DNA from: Planctomycetota bacterium
Lineage (GTDB): Bacteria; Planctomycetota; Phycisphaerae; UBA1845; Fen-1342
Assembly (NCBI GenBank): GCA_018814045.1
Contig: JAHJAR010000027.1
Location: forward strand, 1 to 35,953
Reading direction: 5' to 3'
DNA length: 35,953 nucleotides
The notes under the pieces are model-generated. The model did no database searches. It was given only the letters and a program-made list of their open reading frames with translations, and was not told the origin of the DNA. This document shows positions 26,110-33,975 of the stretch, piece by piece. Every line of letters starts with the position of its first letter. Position 1 is the stretch's first letter. A program made the position numbers and the translations under genes.

Positions 26110-27468
26110 TTACTTCCCCACGCAGAACTCGGCGAAGATCCGCCGCAGGACTTCCTCGGCTAGTGGCTGGTCCGTGCTCCCCGCCAAGCGCTCGCAGACG
26201 ATGCGCAGTTCCAGGGCCGCGATTTCCGATCCGCATTCCTCAGCACACGCCTCGCGCGCCCGTCTCAAGTCCCCGGCCAGCCCTTCCAATTCCTCCGACC
26301 AGTACCCAGCGCCGTCGGCCGCTGACAGGCGGTTCGCTCGGCGCGCAAGCGCGGCGCGGAACTCCCTCAGCCCTTGCCCTGTGCGCCCGCTGACCTGCAC
26401 CCGCTCGGCGAACTCGAGCGGGCATTCCGGAGGCGCAGTGTCGCCCAACTTATCCATCTTGCTCCACACCAGCACCCGCCGCTCGACCTGGATTCGCGTG
26501 CCCGCCAGCCCTTCCCGGGGCTCCCATGGTACCGTCGCATCGTGAACCCAGAGAACGATGTCGGCCCTGTCGGCGGCCTGTTCCGCCGCGTAGTGCGCCG
26601 CCATTTCCAGTTCGGCCGAGCTCTCGCCCAGTCCAGCACAGTCCTGCACCACCAGCCGCGTTCCGTCGACCTCGATCTCGGCTGATAGGACGTCACGGGT
26701 GGTACCCAGCACCGGCGAGACAATCGCTCGTTCGTAGCCGAGCAAGGCGTTGAAAAGGGTGCTCTTGCCGGCGTTGGGCAGCCCCGCCAGCGCCACGTGC
26801 GGCGTATCCGCATGCGAGTGGGGCATGGTTGGCGCTCTGACCGCGTCCAGTGACGCCAGCATTCCGTCGAGTTCCGCGCACATTTCCGCGGACGTAACGA
26901 AACGCACATCCTCCTCTTCCGCGAAGTCCAGCCCCGCCTCGAGGCGGGCGAGCAGATCGGTGGCACGCTCTCGCAGATCGTCCAGCACCTCCCGAACGGT
27001 GTCGCGGCCGCCGCGCGCGGCTCGGCGGGCCGCGGCCACATTCGCCGAGCTGACCAGGGACAGCACACTCTCGACCTGGGTCGCATCCAGTTTGCCAGCC
27101 AGAAACGCCCGAGCCGTGAATTCGCCGGGCAATGCCCGCCGGGCCCCCAGCGTGATCAGCTTCGCGCACGTTGCTCGCAATACTGGCAGGCAACCAACGG
27201 TGTGCAACTCCACGATGTCCTGGCCGGTGTAGCTGCGCGGCTGGCGAAACCAAAGCACGTCGGCCGGTGCGAAGCAGGTATCGTCCAACTGCACGCGCGC
27301 GGTAGTCCAGCACGGGCAGGCGGTCTCCGCTGAAGGTGGAGGTATGACACCGATCCTGCTGACCAGTTCGCCGCTTGCGGGCCCGCTCAGGCGAATGATC
27401 CCCACCGGCGCCGCTTGCCACGCACTCGACACGGCGATGATGGTGTCGTCAAGAGCCGGCATCTGCAT
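26110..27468 (-). CDS. mnmE: tRNA modification GTPase MnmE
   Basis: With MnmG it makes the 5-carboxymethylaminomethyl group on wobble U34 of tRNAs. At 452 aa: N-terminal folate-binding domain (about 1-120), helical domain, and a G domain with G1 GLPNAGKS (229-236), G2 TTRD (256-259), G3 DCAGL (276-280) and G4 SKMD (336-339). E282 is the expected catalytic Glu. The C-terminal FCVGK keeps the essential cysteine, C449. Several motifs are unusual: DCAGL for DTAGL, SKMD for NKxD, and HTVGCLPV for the usual HCHGG. The ATG at 27468 has AGGA 9 nt upstream. It ends the metG-lipoprotein-mnmE run, 18 nt after the lipoprotein. Confidence 0.95.
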   Translation of the reverse strand: MQMPALDDTIIAVSSAWQAAPVGIIRLSGPASGELVSRIGVIPPPSAETACPCWTTARVQLDDTCFAPADVLWFRQPRSYTGQDIVELHTVGCLPVLRATCAKLITLGARRALPGEFTARAFLAGKLDATQVESVLSLVSSANVAAARRAARGGRDTVREVLDDLRERATDLLARLEAGLDFAEEEDVRFVTSAEMCAELDGMLASLDAVRAPTMPHSHADTPHVALAGLPNAGKSTLFNALLGYERAIVSPVLGTTRDVLSAEIEVDGTRLVVQDCAGLGESSAELEMAAHYAAEQAADRADIVLWVHDATVPWEPREGLAGTRIQVERRVLVWSKMDKLGDTAPPECPLEFAERVQVSGRTGQGLREFRAALARRANRLSAADGAGYWSEELEGLAGDLRRAREACAEECGSEIAALELRIVCERLAGSTDQPLAEEVLRRIFAEFCVGK

Positions 27469-27486
27469 GGCGGGTGGTCCTGCGAC

Positions 27487-28089
27487 TCAGGGCGGGGATA
27501 CCGTCCCGCTGCTGGAGGTGGGCTGTATCGTTGTCGGTTTGGGGGCAAAACCAATCCGACAGACCCGCCAGAGGCCGTCGCCACCGCAGGCACACTCGAG
27601 CTCGAGCACGGTGCGGCTGTCGGCCGCATAGGCTGGCACGAGTACGCCGGTCTGCCGACTCGCCGGGTCGGCCAATGGGGCGATGGCACGGTCCAGCTCC
27701 AGCCCTTCGCTGTAGTACGCGATGAGCGATCCCCAGTTGTCGAGTATCTCGCCCAGCACATAGTCGTCCGTCATGCCCAACGAATGGGCGCGTAACTGGT
27801 ACTGCTTCGAGATCTGCGCGGTTGCCATGATCGAACGCTGCGTTTCGCGACAGCGCTCGACCGCCGGCGCATCTCGCCGGGCCACAGCTCGCACTTCGGC
27901 CCGCAAGGCGAGAAGCATGCTGCGGGCGGCGTCTTGGGGCGTTGTCAGGACGACTTCGACCGTTTCGACCGGCTGGGATGCGGGGGGATTCGGCTGCCGG
28001 CCGCAACCGAGCAGCGCCAGGCCCAACACGGCTGCACCCAGCCAGGGCCGCAGTCGGCTTCCGCAGGATCGACAGAGGTGTAGTGACAT
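27487..28089 (-). CDS. Putative lipoprotein
   Basis: A 200-aa protein of no family I recognise. A hydrophobic stretch ends in the lipobox LALLGC (Cys29), followed by the Pro-rich linker GRQPNPPASQP. The mature part begins with a helical segment (LTTPQDAARSMLLALRAEV) and later has an aromatic stretch (DDYVLGEILDNWGSLIAYY). The C-terminal third reads like a small beta domain ending in GDGLWRVCRIGFAPKP. It lies 41 nt after metG and 18 nt before mnmE, so it is probably cotranscribed with both, although it has no obvious tie to translation. The frame is open to 28374, but ATG 28089 directly precedes the signal. Confidence 0.8.
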   Translation of the reverse strand: MSLHLCRSCGSRLRPWLGAAVLGLALLGCGRQPNPPASQPVETVEVVLTTPQDAARSMLLALRAEVRAVARRDAPAVERCRETQRSIMATAQISKQYQLRAHSLGMTDDYVLGEILDNWGSLIAYYSEGLELDRAIAPLADPASRQTGVLVPAYAADSRTVLELECACGGDGLWRVCRIGFAPKPTTIQPTSSSGTVSPP

Positions 28090-28130
28090 CGGAGTCTGGG
28101 GCACCTCACCAATTCGGGCCCGACGACGGT

Positions 28131-29819
28131 TCAGTCCATGCAATCCGCTTCCAACTTCTGAAACAGGATCTCCGGCTCGCCGAGCGGACGGCCGCTCTCC
28201 AGCGCCGGCACCTCCCACTGGACGGGCGCGTCCGCCACACCGACCATTTGCAGCATCTTGCGGGCCGCCCCCGGCATGAACGGCCACGACAGCACGGCCA
28301 AGTAATGCACCGCCTGGACGCAGGTGGCGATCGTGGCAGCACAGTCCGCCGAATCGTCCTTCCGCGTGCGCCACGGTTCGCGGGCGCTGAAATACTCGTT
28401 ACACGCGCGGGCGTAACCCATCAGCTCTTCGAGCGCGGCCCGGAAACGGTGTCCCTCGATAAGCGCGCCGACCTTCGCCAGTGTCTCCTCCCCGCGGGCC
28501 AGGTGCGCCCGATCGACATCGGTCTGCGCCGCCACATCCGGCACCTTGCCGTCGCAATAGCGTTGCGCGAAGGTGAGACTGCGATTAACGAAGTTGCCGA
28601 GCGCGGCCACCAACTCCCCGTTGTTGCGCTGCACGAAATCCTGCGGGTCAAAGGCCGTCCGGGCCGTTTCCGGCGCGATCGCAGTCAGGTAGTAGCGCAG
28701 GGCGTCGGGACCGAAGCCCTTGTTGAGATATTCCTCGATCCAGACCGGCGAGTCCTCGGCGGTCTGGCTCTTGCTGACCTTCTCGGCGTCGCCGCCCAGG
28801 CGGATGTTCACGAAGTTGTTCGCCACGACCGCCGACGGCAACTGATGCCGCTCGTCGGCCATCAACATCGCCGGCCAGATCAGCGTGTGAAAGACCGTGT
28901 TGTCCTCGCCGATGAAGTGCACGATCGCGGTATCGGGGTCGCACCACCACTTCTCGTAGCCGCGCCAGTCGTTCTCCTGCGCCGCGCACAACTTCGCGGT
29001 AAACGAGATGTAACCGATCGGCGCGTCGAACCAGACAAAGAGCACCTTGCCCTTGGCATCCGGATCGTCCAGCGGCACCGGAATCCCCCACGCGATGTCG
29101 CGCGTCATCGAGCGTTCCGGCAAGCCCTGTTTAATCTGTCCAAGTGCGAAGTTCAACACGTTCGGACGCCATTGCCCCTGCTTCTGCTCGAGCCACGCGC
29201 GCAGCGGTTGCTCGAAGTCGTTCAGACGCAGGTGCCAGTGCGTCGTCTCGCGCACCTCGGCCGCCGCGCCCGTTATGGCGCTGACCGGATTGACCAGTAA
29301 CAACGGGTCGATCATCTGGCCGCACTGGTCGCACTGATCGCCGGTCGCACCGGGGGCGCCGCAACTTGCGTAGTGACACGTTCCACGGACATAGCGATCC
29401 GGCAGAAACCGGTTGGCCTGCGGGTCGTAGAGCTGCTTCGTGCGGCGCTTGGTGAAATAGCCTTTCTCGTGAATGCGCCGAAAAAACTCCTGACTGATGC
29501 GCTCGTGCAGCTCCTGGAAACCCGGCTGGTGCGTCCCGCCGTATACGTCGAACTCGATCCGCAGCCCCGCGAAGGCCGCCTTCTGAAGCTGGTGAAAACG
29601 AGTCGAGATCTCCTGCGGCGTGGCCCCGGCCTTCATGGCCGAAATCTCGATCGCGACACCGTTGTCGTCGCTGCCGCAGATGTAGCGCACCTCTTCGCCC
29701 CGGGCACGCAGGTAGCGCACATACGTATCGGCCGGCAGATAAGCCCCGGCAATGTGGCCAACGTGCAGGCGACCGTTCGAGTAGGGCAAACCGGCGGTGA
29801 CCAGGTATCGTTTTGGCAC
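28131..29819 (-). CDS. metG: Methionyl-tRNA synthetase
   Basis: Charges tRNA-Met, including the initiator. The 562-aa class I enzyme has HVGH (19-22) as its HIGH motif and KVSKS (347-351) as KMSKS. A zinc knuckle with C148, C153, C163 and C166 sits in the connective domain, and the anticodon-binding helical domain lies at the C-terminus (NFVNRSLTFAQRY onward). The C-terminal tRNA-binding (Trbp111-like) domain of many bacterial enzymes is missing. The start is GTG 29819, with GGAGAGG about 10 nt upstream. It opens a run with a lipoprotein and mnmE. Confidence 0.97.
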   Translation of the reverse strand: MPKRYLVTAGLPYSNGRLHVGHIAGAYLPADTYVRYLRARGEEVRYICGSDDNGVAIEISAMKAGATPQEISTRFHQLQKAAFAGLRIEFDVYGGTHQPGFQELHERISQEFFRRIHEKGYFTKRRTKQLYDPQANRFLPDRYVRGTCHYASCGAPGATGDQCDQCGQMIDPLLLVNPVSAITGAAAEVRETTHWHLRLNDFEQPLRAWLEQKQGQWRPNVLNFALGQIKQGLPERSMTRDIAWGIPVPLDDPDAKGKVLFVWFDAPIGYISFTAKLCAAQENDWRGYEKWWCDPDTAIVHFIGEDNTVFHTLIWPAMLMADERHQLPSAVVANNFVNIRLGGDAEKVSKSQTAEDSPVWIEEYLNKGFGPDALRYYLTAIAPETARTAFDPQDFVQRNNGELVAALGNFVNRSLTFAQRYCDGKVPDVAAQTDVDRAHLARGEETLAKVGALIEGHRFRAALEELMGYARACNEYFSAREPWRTRKDDSADCAATIATCVQAVHYLAVLSWPFMPGAARKMLQMVGVADAPVQWEVPALESGRPLGEPEILFQKLEADCMD

Positions 29820-29914
29820 GGCTCAGGCCTCTCCAGTGGGCGAATGAAAGGCTGGATGGTACGCCGGTCGACGGCAGCGTGCAACGTAACCCCACCTTGC
29901 GGGTGCTCCGGTCA

Positions 29915-30002
29915 GAACCGGGGGCGTCAACGACCGGCGCCACACCACACGCGGAAGCACCAGTCGCCGGGCTGCCTGGCCCGTCGCTGACGCTCCGGGT
30001 TC
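29915..30002. repeat. Imperfect inverted repeat upstream of metG
   Basis: Two 23-nt arms (29915-29937 and 29980-30002) match at 19 of 23 in inverted orientation, with a 42-nt centre. The arms share the core GCGTCAxCGAC. It lies about 95 nt before metG, between the prepilin terminator and the gene, and looks like a dispersed hairpin element. Confidence 0.6.
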
Positions 30003-30099
30003 CGATCAGGGCGGGTGCGCCGTATGCGCTGACTCGTCCGGATGCTCGCCGGTCAGCGTCCACGAAGTGCGCGCCGCTGCCCACTCGCGCCAAACTCGC

Positions 30100-30144
30100 A
30101 AAAAGAGAACCGGTCGGCGCGGCGTTAGACGCCACACCGACCGG
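30100..30144 (-). terminator. Intrinsic terminator of prepilin unit 1
   Basis: On the minus strand the stem CCGGTCGG/CCGACCGG continues, after an internal loop, into GGCGT/ACGCC with a 3-nt loop, and is followed by TTCTCTTTTTG. It lies about 157 nt past the stop codon at 30302. Confidence 0.8.
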
Positions 30145-30200
30145 GTATTCATTCGAAGTTGGTGTGGCAAGCCCACAAACAAACTGCTTGCATCTTATCC

Positions 30201-30265
30201 GAGCCGCGACCGTGAGAGAGCGGTGCCCTTCGTGCGCAACAACCGCTTCCTGACGGGCGCGGCTC
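30201..30265. repeat. Hairpin repeat, family copy 2 (3' UTR of prepilin unit 1)
   Basis: Arms 30201-30225 and 30241-30265 are inverted repeats at about 21 of 25 bases, with the GAGCCGCG...CGCGGCTC core shared with 12704-12781. It sits between the stop codon and the terminator. Confidence 0.7.
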
Positions 30266-30301
30266 GGTTCAGAAAGGACGCTCCACTTCCGACCAACTAC
30301 T

Positions 30302-31321
30302 CTAGTCGTCGATACCGTCGTACGGCTCCCACTGACCTTCCCACGGGGGGCTCGGCCAGGTGGTCCAACCGGGCCCATTCACGTAGCGCGTGTCGTACTT
30401 TGTGTAACGTCCGCTGCCGTCCATGAAGCCCGCGGCGTGATAGTCCTTCTGCTTGTGCCAGCCAACGACGTTCTTCTCGTTCGCGTTGGTCATGCCTTCC
30501 GGACGGGCGCCTTCCATGGCGTAGTTCAGGCGGTTCTCGTAGAACAGGATGAACTCGGAGGCCCAGCGGCCACCCTTGTTACGCAGCATACGCGTGCCCA
30601 GGCCCGCCTCGTTCGTGATCGCGCCCAGGATAGCCAGGAACGTGTCGCCGCTATACAAGTCGCGCACCCAAGGTAGCGGTTCGTAGTAGTACGGCCAGTA
30701 CCAGTTGATGGCGTAGCTGGTACCCCAGAACTCCCAGGTCGAGAACGGGGAGGCGTCTTCCAATTCCTCGTTCGCTTGACCCACGGTCGGGACCCACGGG
30801 GTGCAGTCCGACGGGCACTTGAAGAAGTCGGGGATATCCGCCGGAATAGCAACGCGCTTGGGGTTGCGGTCACGCTCGGGGTTGTCCCAACTGACGCTCG
30901 AGCCGATGTACTTGTTCATCGGGCGAACGCGCGGCGGGACGATGCACATGTCGTACGAGCGATAGCCACCACCTTTGCCTCCACCACCTACGGCCGCCTC
31001 GAACTGGTCCTGCGTTCTGTCGGGCCGACCGCCGCCCCAGATGAACTCGGTATACCACGTCCAGCTACGGTTCTTCTCCCAGCCGGCTGCTTCGTATTCG
31101 CCGTGCAGGGCCCACGGCATGTCGCTGTTTTCCAGCAGATAGGTGTTGGCCGACTGGCCGATCGAGCGCAGGTTGGACAGGCAGACGGTGGTCTTGGCCT
31201 GCTCCTTGGCTCGGCTCAGGGCCGGCAACAGGATCGAAATCAACAGCGCGATGATCGCCACCACAACGAGCAGTTCGATCAGCGTAAACGCGCCCTTGGT
31301 TCGTCTTGCAGAAGCCATCAT
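30302..31321 (-). CDS. Prepilin-type N-terminal methylation protein (copy 1)
   Basis: A 339-aa type II secretion/pseudopilin-like protein. The class III leader ends in ...RRTKGA, followed by FTLIELLVVVAIIAL, a hydrophobic helix that anchors and assembles it; a prepilin peptidase would cleave before Phe. The residue at -1 is Ala instead of Gly. The globular part is rich in Trp, Tyr and Gly (TWYTEFIWGGG, INWYWPYYYEP) and ends with a degenerate H-xn-DG motif (WHKQKDYHAAGFMDGS). GGAGGTAA lies just upstream of ATG 31321. It is about 85% identical by eye to copy 2; they differ mostly at residues 68-110. No secretion genes are nearby. Confidence 0.93.
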   Translation of the reverse strand: MMASARRTKGAFTLIELLVVVAIIALLISILLPALSRAKEQAKTTVCLSNLRSIGQSANTYLLENSDMPWALHGEYEAAGWEKNRSWTWYTEFIWGGGRPDRTQDQFEAAVGGGGKGGGYRSYDMCIVPPRVRPMNKYIGSSVSWDNPERDRNPKRVAIPADIPDFFKCPSDCTPWVPTVGQANEELEDASPFSTWEFWGTSYAINWYWPYYYEPLPWVRDLYSGDTFLAILGAITNEAGLGTRMLRNKGGRWASEFILFYENRLNYAMEGARPEGMTNANEKNVVGWHKQKDYHAAGFMDGSGRYTKYDTRYVNGPGWTTWPSPPWEGQWEPYDGIDD

Positions 31322-31377
31322 CAGGTTACCTCCTGTCTGGTACTCCGGAAAAGTGCTCTGCCCGCATCGACACCTGC

Positions 31378-31406
31378 ATCTTACAGCGCTGAAACCAGCC
31401 GCACAA
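31378..31406 (-). promoter_or_regulatory. Promoter of prepilin copy 1
   Basis: Minus-strand TTGTGC (31406-31401), a 17-nt spacer and TAAGAT (31383-31378), giving a leader of about 50 nt. It aligns with the copy 2 promoter but is further from consensus. Confidence 0.6.
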
Positions 31407-31569
31407 CGTGCCGTTCAACGGCCCCGCAGCACTGGCCCGGATCAGCGTTCTGCCTGCCTGCGTTGCGCCGGCGTCCGCCGGACACAGCCGACATCCACGC
31501 ATATGCTAGGACACTACCGCGAACGAATCGACGGAGGCGAATTGATACACGCGCTGGTGAATGGCGGGT

Positions 31570-31665
31570 GGGTGGCCCACGTCTTCAGACGTGGGGCGCG
31601 GTTTGGACACTGACAGGCGCGCCGGACTGAATCGCGTCCCCACCGCCAAAGGAGGTGGGTCACCC
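31570..31665. repeat. Nested hairpin element between the prepilin units
   Basis: Outer arms GGGTGGCCCAC (31570-31580) and GTGGGTCACCC (31655-31665) match at 10 of 11. Inside are a perfect 9-bp hairpin CCCACGTCT/AGACGTGGG (31576-31595) and CCCACC/GGTGGG (31639-31659). The element lies in the spacer that separates the two duplicated units. Confidence 0.65.
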
Positions 31666-31698
31666 GTCCTGTCCGGGTACCATCCGCCCCCGGCCGGC

Positions 31699-31744
31699 AA
31701 AAAGTGAACCGGTCGGCGCGGCGTTAGACGCCACACCGACTCGG
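31699..31744 (-). terminator. Intrinsic terminator of prepilin unit 2
   Basis: Same structure as the unit 1 terminator, with a one-base bulge in the outer stem and GGCGT/ACGCC intact, followed on the minus strand by TTCACTTTTTG. It lies about 158 nt past the stop codon at 31902. Confidence 0.75.
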
Positions 31745-31798
31745 TATCATTCGAAGTTGGTGCGACAAACCTACGAACAAACTGCTTGCATCTTATCC

Positions 31799-31863
31799 GA
31801 GCCGCGACCGTGAGAGAGCGGTGCCCTTCGTGTGCAACAACCGCTTCCTGACGGGCGCGGCTC
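31799..31863. repeat. Hairpin repeat, family copy 3 (3' UTR of prepilin unit 2)
   Basis: Arms 31799-31823 and 31839-31863 are the same as in unit 1, and the loop differs by one base. Confidence 0.7.
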
Positions 31864-31901
31864 GGCTCAGAAAGGACGCTCCACTTCTGACCAACTACTC
31901 T

Positions 31902-32918
31902 CTAGTCGTCGATGCCGTCGTACGGCTCCCAGACACCTTCCCACGGCGGGCTCGGCCAGGTGGTCCAACCAGGACCATTCACGTAGCGCGTGTCGTACTT
32001 CGTGTAACGCCCACTGCCGTCCATGAAGCCGGCGGCGTGATAGTCCTTCTGCTTGTGCCAGCCAACGAAGTTCTTCTCGTTCGTGTTGGTCATGCCTTCC
32101 GGACGGGCGCCTTCCATGGCGTAGTTCAGCCGGTTCTCGTAGAACAGGATGAACTCTGACGCCCAGCGGCCGCCCTTGTTACGCAGCATACGTGTGCCCA
32201 GGCTGGGCTCCGGCATCGCACCCAGGATGCCTAGGAATGTGTTGCTGGCGTACAAATCCTGCACCCAACTCAGTGGCTCGTAGTAGTACGGCCAGTACCA
32301 GTTGATAGCGTAGCTGGTACCCCAGAACTCCCAGGTCGAGAACGGGGAGGCATCTTCCAGGTCCAGGTTTTCGCCGCCAACCATCGGCACCCAGGGCGTG
32401 CAGTCCGACGGGCACTTGAAGAAGTCGGGGATATCCGCCGGGATGCTAACGCGCTTGGGATTGCGGTCACGCTCGGGGTTGTCCCAACTGACGCTCGAGC
32501 CGATGTACTTGTTCATCGGGCGTACGCGCGGCGGAACGATGCACATATCGTAGAACTTGTAGCTGGACCCCTTCCCTCCCCCGCCGACGGCCGCAATGAA
32601 GTCGTTGTCCGTCTTGTCGGGCATGCCACCACCCCAGATGAACTCGGTGAAGACGTTCCAGTCGCGGTGGCCTGAATCCCAGCCGGCGGCCTGGTAGCCG
32701 TTGTGCAGGGCCCACGGCATGTCGCTATTTTCCAGCAGATAGGTGTTGGCCGACTGGCCGATCGAGCGCAGGTTGGAGAGGCAGACGGTGGTCTTGGCCT
32801 GCTCCTTGGCTCGGCTCAGGGCCGGCAACAGGATCGAGATCAATAGCGCGATGATCGCCACCACGACGAGCAGTTCGATCAGCGTAAACGCGCCCCGAAA
32901 TCGTTTCGCACGTACCAT
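31902..32918 (-). CDS. Prepilin-type N-terminal methylation protein (copy 2)
   Basis: A 338-aa duplicate of the gene at 30302-31321. The leader MVRAKRFRGA precedes FTLIELLVVVAIIAL; again the -1 residue is Ala. The body keeps the CPSDCTPW cysteines, the INWYWPYYYEP stretch and the C-terminal EPYDGIDD. Differences cluster just after the first 65 residues (NGYQAAGWDSGHRDW against GEYEAAGWEKNRSW) and near residue 185. ATG 32918 has GGAGG 10 nt upstream. The frame stays open to 33392, but the promoter and ribosome site lie inside that part, so it is not coding. Confidence 0.93.
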   Translation of the reverse strand: MVRAKRFRGAFTLIELLVVVAIIALLISILLPALSRAKEQAKTTVCLSNLRSIGQSANTYLLENSDMPWALHNGYQAAGWDSGHRDWNVFTEFIWGGGMPDKTDNDFIAAVGGGGKGSSYKFYDMCIVPPRVRPMNKYIGSSVSWDNPERDRNPKRVSIPADIPDFFKCPSDCTPWVPMVGGENLDLEDASPFSTWEFWGTSYAINWYWPYYYEPLSWVQDLYASNTFLGILGAMPEPSLGTRMLRNKGGRWASEFILFYENRLNYAMEGARPEGMTNTNEKNFVGWHKQKDYHAAGFMDGSGRYTKYDTRYVNGPGWTTWPSPPWEGVWEPYDGIDD

Positions 32919-33011
32919 TTTTTGGATACCTCCTGTTTGGCACTTCGGGAGCATTCGACGCCGTCTCGCACGAACCTGCGTCTGTGCTGCTCCAGTCACG
33001 TCGGTCCCTAT

Positions 33012-33040
33012 ATTATACGGCGCAGATACCATCGGTACAA
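33012..33040 (-). promoter_or_regulatory. Promoter of prepilin copy 2
   Basis: Minus-strand TTGTAC (33040-33035), a 17-nt spacer and a perfect TATAAT (33017-33012). The leader is about 87 nt. It should be stronger than the copy 1 promoter. Confidence 0.75.
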
Positions 33041-33042
33041 CG

Positions 33043-33390
33043 CGCCGGGCCAGCGGATGCGTTCTCCGGCTCAGAAGTGCCGCCGATCCGCCCGGCTGGT
33101 AGCGCGGCAGTGGCCGAGGACACTCGGTCACCCCGCGTTGTATCAGACACCACCGGAAGCGGTTTGACGGATGCGAATCGATCGGCAACGCGGACCACGG
33201 CGCCCGGCAGTGCGGGCCGGCCGCCGTCACGCCGCACAGCCGGCCTGCCAGAGGCCGCGCACACTCGCTGCGGCGATTCGCGACATTGATGGGCGTGAAT
33301 TGGGGCTCAGGGGACGGCGTTCCACCGACGGACACGGCTGGTCCGCCGTTCTGGCCGTTTTGAGCGGTCGTGTCCAGGAGGGGCTGGTAC
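33043..33390. other. Intergenic region upstream of prepilin copy 2
   Basis: About 350 nt between the small-protein terminator and the copy 2 promoter. I see only a GC-rich inverted repeat, GCGGGCCGGC with GCCGGCCTGC, around 33215-33250, and no gene. Confidence 0.4.
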
Positions 33391-33446
33391 AAAAAGCGAA
33401 CGCGGCGCCCTCAGTGAGTATCGAGCGCGCCGCGTTTGAGCTTTTT
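33391..33446 (-). terminator. Strong terminator after the small membrane-protein genes
   Basis: A 10-bp stem AACGCGGCGC (33399-33408) / GCGCCGCGTT (33427-33436) is flanked by AAAAAGC and GCTTTTT. A U-tract follows in either direction, so it could be bidirectional. It starts 15 nt past the stop codon at 33461. Confidence 0.85.
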
Positions 33447-33460
33447 CGTCGCCTGGACGA

Positions 33461-33598
33461 CTACCACCACCAGCCGCTGCCCCACAAACCCAGGGCACCC
33501 AACTGGTCCCAGCCGGTCCACTTCGTGGCGAAGCCCAGCATAGCCGCGAGCCAGCCAGCCAGCAAAAGCCAACTGCCGGCAGTCATGTTGAATTGCAT
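33461..33598 (-). CDS. Small membrane protein, 45 aa
   Basis: A tiny frame with a proper start: GGGAG, a 6-nt spacer and ATG 33598. The product MQFNMTAGSWLLLAGWLAA continues to one membrane span of about 20 residues, then KWTGWDQLGALGLWGSG and three terminal Trp. Seven Trp in 45 residues is striking. It ends directly before a strong terminator, which supports expression. No family is known to me. Confidence 0.75.
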   Translation of the reverse strand: MQFNMTAGSWLLLAGWLAAMLGFATKWTGWDQLGALGLWGSGWWW

Positions 33599-33705
33599 TT
33601 TCGTCTCCCGTTCTGTGGCGCTGGTAGCGCCCGGTGACCCCCCGCCGGCCGCCCAGCACGGTTACACCACCATCCTGGCGGTGTGCCAGATTCCGCTGTT
33701 TCCCG

Positions 33706-33864
33706 CTAGTCGCCGCCGCCGAAGCGACGCATGAAGAACCAGCCCAGGTAGCCAAAAAGCACCGCACCGACCAGCAAAAGCCCACCGGTGTCCTGGACGA
33801 ACTGCTGGATCGAGTTGAAGATGCCTTGCAGCGAACTGAAATCAAACTGAGTAAGGCCAAGCAT
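33706..33864 (-). CDS. Small membrane protein, 52 aa
   Basis: ATG 33864 has GGAG 8 nt upstream. The N half (GLTQFDFSSLQGIFNSIQQF) should be an amphipathic helix lying on the membrane. Residues 27-45 (GGLLLVGAVLFGYLGWFFM) are one span, then RRFGGGD. It lies 107 nt before the 45-aa gene on the same strand and shares its terminator. The design recalls small regulatory or scaffold membrane proteins, but no family is recognised. Confidence 0.75.
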   Translation of the reverse strand: MLGLTQFDFSSLQGIFNSIQQFVQDTGGLLLVGAVLFGYLGWFFMRRFGGGD

Positions 33865-33946
33865 AGTGCGTACTCCAAGTTCCAACCACTCGCTTCGGTC
33901 CCGCCGCGCCGACGGGAGATCGCCGAAACGACCATTTCAGACCGCC

Positions 33947-33975
33947 ATGATTAGTCTGCGGCACAGACCAGTCAA
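33947..33975 (-). promoter_or_regulatory. Candidate promoter of the 52-aa and 45-aa genes
   Basis: Minus-strand TTGACT (33975-33970), a 17-nt spacer and AATCAT (33952-33947), matching consensus at 5/6 and 4/6. The leader is about 75 nt. Confidence 0.45.

Larger units (their letters stand above)
30098..31408 (-). repeat. Tandem duplication, unit 1 (promoter, gene, terminator)
   Basis: This 1.31-kb unit is a direct repeat of 31697-33042. Similarity begins at the poly-A side of the terminator and ends just past the -35 box (ACAACG). The two are separated by 287 nt of unrelated sequence. Confidence 0.9.
31697..33042 (-). repeat. Tandem duplication, unit 2 (promoter, gene, terminator)
   Basis: A 1.35-kb direct repeat of 30098-31408, including promoter, gene, 3' hairpin and terminator. 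Confidence 0.9.

Noticed and set aside
27942..29300. 452-codon plus-strand frame antisense to metG
   Set aside because: Antisense shadow of a certain gene.
32919..33392. N-terminal extension of prepilin copy 2
   Set aside because: It contains the promoter and ribosome site of the unit; copy 1 has no equivalent.
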